60,976 bases of DNA from Bacillota bacterium (GTDB taxonomy: Bacteria > Bacillota > Clostridia > Acetivibrionales > JANLFN01): positions 1-60,976 of the forward strand of contig JAEWTV010000106.1 in assembly GCA_023397675.1 (NCBI GenBank). Reading direction: 5' to 3'. Both the position numbers and the translations under genes were made by a program. Each line of letters starts with the position of its first letter. The stretch's first letter is position 1. The notes beneath the pieces are model-generated. The model had not been told where the DNA came from, did no database searches, and was given only the letters and a program-made list of their open reading frames with translations. Positions 59,352-60,976 of this stretch are shown piece by piece.

Positions 59352-59993
59352 CTATTCTATAAGTGAAAAAACCTCGTTAAGATCCTTCATTTTCTTGTTT
59401 TTGGGTGTATATGCTGGAATACCCACGGGTATAAGGCTTATGAATTTATGTTCCAAGGGTTCGCCTAAAATTTTGTTTATTTCTTTACCTGCAATGGCAG
59501 GTTCATTCATCCAGCAGGCACCGTAGCCTTTTTCGTGTATTGCAAGCAGCATATTTTGTATAGCAGCACCTACAGAAAGCAAATCATAATTCGCGAAAAC
59601 ATCCATGATACCTTTGTCTGTATACCCATTCTCTTTTAGGGCAGAAATAAAAGTAGGATCATAAAATTCTGCCTTCGTCATAAATATTGCAATGACAAGC
59701 GGAGCTTTACTGAAAAAGCTTACCATTTTCCTTTTGGAGGAAAGATAATCCTCTGATATATTTTTACCTTTGACTTTTAGAATTTCCTCGGTTTTTCCTA
59801 TAACAGCTGCTTCTATTTCATTTATTGTGCTTCGGTTTTTTATGGCAACATAACGCCAGCATTGACTGTTACAGCCGCTAGGAGCAGTGACTGCGGCATC
59901 AATAAAGTATTGTATATCTGAAGTGGGTATATCTAGATTTTCAAATTTCCTGATACTTCTTCTTGTTGAAGCCAGGTTAAGAAAGTTTTCCAT
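59352..59993 (-). CDS. Nitroreductase-family flavoprotein
   Basis: 213 residues from ATG 59993, seven bases after GAAGGA; an upstream GTG has no such site. It has the FMN-binding pattern STRRSIRKFEN, APSGCNSQCWRYVAI, and GAAIQNMLLAIHEKGYGACW. NAD(P)H-dependent FMN oxidoreductase; substrate unknown. Convergent with the DJ-1-like gene, with 2 bp between stops. Confidence 0.9.
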   Translation of the reverse strand: MENFLNLASTRRSIRKFENLDIPTSDIQYFIDAAVTAPSGCNSQCWRYVAIKNRSTINEIEAAVIGKTEEILKVKGKNISEDYLSSKRKMVSFFSKAPLVIAIFMTKAEFYDPTFISALKENGYTDKGIMDVFANYDLLSVGAAIQNMLLAIHEKGYGACWMNEPAIAGKEINKILGEPLEHKFISLIPVGIPAYTPKNKKMKDLNEVFSLIE

Positions 59994-60200
59994 ACTATCA
60001 TCCTTCACTATAATATTGCTTAAAATATGATATTTATTATACCATGCTTTAGCTGCTTTAATAAATTATACGTTATATGATAGAAATGCTGAAGTTAGAA
60101 TACATAAAAATATTAATATAAAATGTAATTATATGTAGACAAAAGCAAACAAATATATTACTATATTACATATATTACTAATTCTAAAAGGAGTGTTTTG

Positions 60201-60626
60201 ATGAAGAAGACTTTAAAGGTAATATCGCTTGTTTGTTTGATGGCAGTTTTACTAACCCCTACAAGTGTTTTTGCGATTGATAATCGTGAACCCAATGATT
60301 CATTTGAAACTGCTCAACCAGCCCAGTTGAACTTTGATTCATCTTACATATCTTCAGCAAGCGATCAGGATTATTTTAAAATAACAGCCAGGAATTTAAT
60401 TTTTACTTCAGTAACTAGCCCTCAGGGAAAGCAATATGATTTATATTTATATGACAAGGACTATAATCTTTTGGGTTCAACTCTAAATCCAACAATTGGC
60501 ACTTCTATAGTAAAAAGTACTGTACCAGGGCAAATATATTACTTAAAGGTTGTAAGCAGAGATGGTAGTTATGATGCAACAAATCCCTATAAACTATTAG
60601 TATATTTCAAATTTCCATTTTTTTAA
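60201..60626 (+). CDS. Secreted PPC-domain protein
   Basis: 141 residues from ATG 60201, with AAAGGAG upstream. A signal peptide (KKTLKVISLVCLMAVLLTPT, cleavage after VFA) is followed by a single bacterial pre-peptidase C-terminal domain: REPNDSFETAQPA, SDQDYFKITA, YDLYLYDKDYN and YYLKVVSRDG. These domains usually sit at the end of secreted peptidases; here it stands alone. No catalytic domain is present. The neighbouring IS element may have cut a longer gene, but the start is intact. Confidence 0.8.
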   Translation: MKKTLKVISLVCLMAVLLTPTSVFAIDNREPNDSFETAQPAQLNFDSSYISSASDQDYFKITARNLIFTSVTSPQGKQYDLYLYDKDYNLLGSTLNPTIGTSIVKSTVPGQIYYLKVVSRDGSYDATNPYKLLVYFKFPFF

Positions 60627-60650
60627 ACAGGTGGTAAGAAAATTAAAGGG

Positions 60651-60690
60651 CTCCGGCATACTGGTGGACTGAACCCACATCAAAAGACAT
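60651..60690. repeat. Likely terminal inverted repeat of the IS3-family element
   Basis: TGGTGGACTGAACCCACATC resembles the TGxACTGACCCC-type ends of the IS150 group and lies just outside the transposase stop. The other end is beyond the window, so the target duplication cannot be checked. Confidence 0.5.
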
Positions 60691-60724
60691 ATTTTAAAAG
60701 GGTCTATCGTAGAATTAATTAAAA

Positions 60725-60976
60725 TCAAGCAGACTGACGTCGTTTTTCAAGCGGCGTCAGTTTTGTTTTTAGTTGAATCCGTTCATTATTGTAGAAATAA
60801 ATATAGTTTTCAATGAGTAATTTTGCCTCATCTAAAGTCCTTGGCTTACAGCGATTTATACACTCCGCCTTGAGAATACTGAAAAAGTTCTCCGCCATAG
60901 CATTATCATAGCAATTACCTCGTCTTGACATAGATGGTGTAATGCCATAAACTTTGGTTAGGTTGAAATATCCTTG
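60725..60976 (-). CDS. IS3-family (IS150-type) transposase orfB, cut by window end
   Basis: The minus-strand frame is open from the window edge (QGYFNLTKVYGITPSMSRRG) to the stop at 60725, giving 83 residues. SMSRRGNCYDNAMAENFFS carries the final catalytic Glu of the DDE integrase core, and NYIYFYNNERIQ with LTPLEKR is the usual C terminus. The rest lies outside, so intactness is unknown. Confidence 0.93.
   Translation of the reverse strand, partial: QGYFNLTKVYGITPSMSRRGNCYDNAMAENFFSILKAECINRCKPRTLDEAKLLIENYIYFYNNERIQLKTKLTPLEKRRQSA

Overview
The window reads as chromosome of a low-GC, Gram-positive anaerobe of the class Clostridia. The closest fit is the cellulolytic Ruminiclostridium/Acetivibrio group. 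The evidence is AT-rich DNA, strong AGGAGG-type ribosome binding sites, sigma-A promoters, Gram-positive LexA boxes, a T-box leader on valS, an intracellular GH94 cellobiose phosphorylase and flavodoxin-ferredoxin fusions of anaerobes. The assignment comes from protein and signal recognition only; no database search was possible.

Layout. 1-8.7 kb: a divergent type IIA topoisomerase pair (B subunit cut by the window start), a COG1915 protein, a secreted GH18-type protein, an MFS carrier and a DUF1385 protein. 8.7-21.3 kb: a methyltransferase, uvrB and uvrA (unlinked, each with a LexA box over its promoter), a TPP-riboswitch operon for uptake of a thiamine precursor, an ECF sigma/anti-sigma pair and a second MFS carrier. 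21.3-29.6 kb: a Pho-boxed Pit phosphate transporter, a ClpE-like ATPase, cellobiose phosphorylase and a Pho-boxed pstS. 29.6-34 kb: an accessory stretch with a hypothetical membrane protein, a roughly 310-nt intergenic region folding into several long hairpins (probable structured RNA), a TetR-controlled flavodoxin-ferredoxin gene and a frameshifted paralogue. 34-42 kb, minus strand: phoR, phoB, phoU and pstB in one Pho-boxed operon; a chemoreceptor, pstA and pstC in another. 42-46.5 kb: an EAL-CBS-GGDEF protein, an amidase-domain protein, CheW and argJ with two ArgR-like boxes. 46.6-49.9 kb: a T-box leader, a small membrane protein and valS. 50-53.6 kb: a nitrogen module of a NifB-like radical SAM protein, an ANTAR regulator, an ammonium transporter and PII. 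53.6-61 kb: a nucleotidyltransferase, NAD synthase, three tRNAs (His, Gln, Lys), small membrane proteins, another flavodoxin-ferredoxin protein, a DJ-1-like protein, a nitroreductase, a secreted PPC-domain protein and the end of an IS3-family element.

How genes work together. Four arrays of TTAACA-like hexamers repeating every 11 bp precede pit, pstS, pstB-phoU-phoB-phoR and pstC-pstA-mcp, so one local two-component system probably controls low- and high-affinity phosphate uptake and also a chemoreceptor. In the nitrogen module, both the NifB-like gene and amtB are preceded by a promoter, a first hairpin and a second hairpin that overlaps an intrinsic terminator. This is the layout used by ANTAR antiterminators, and an ANTAR protein with a degenerate receiver lies between them. 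This module and the structured RNA at 30.4-30.7 kb are the best candidates for undescribed biology here.
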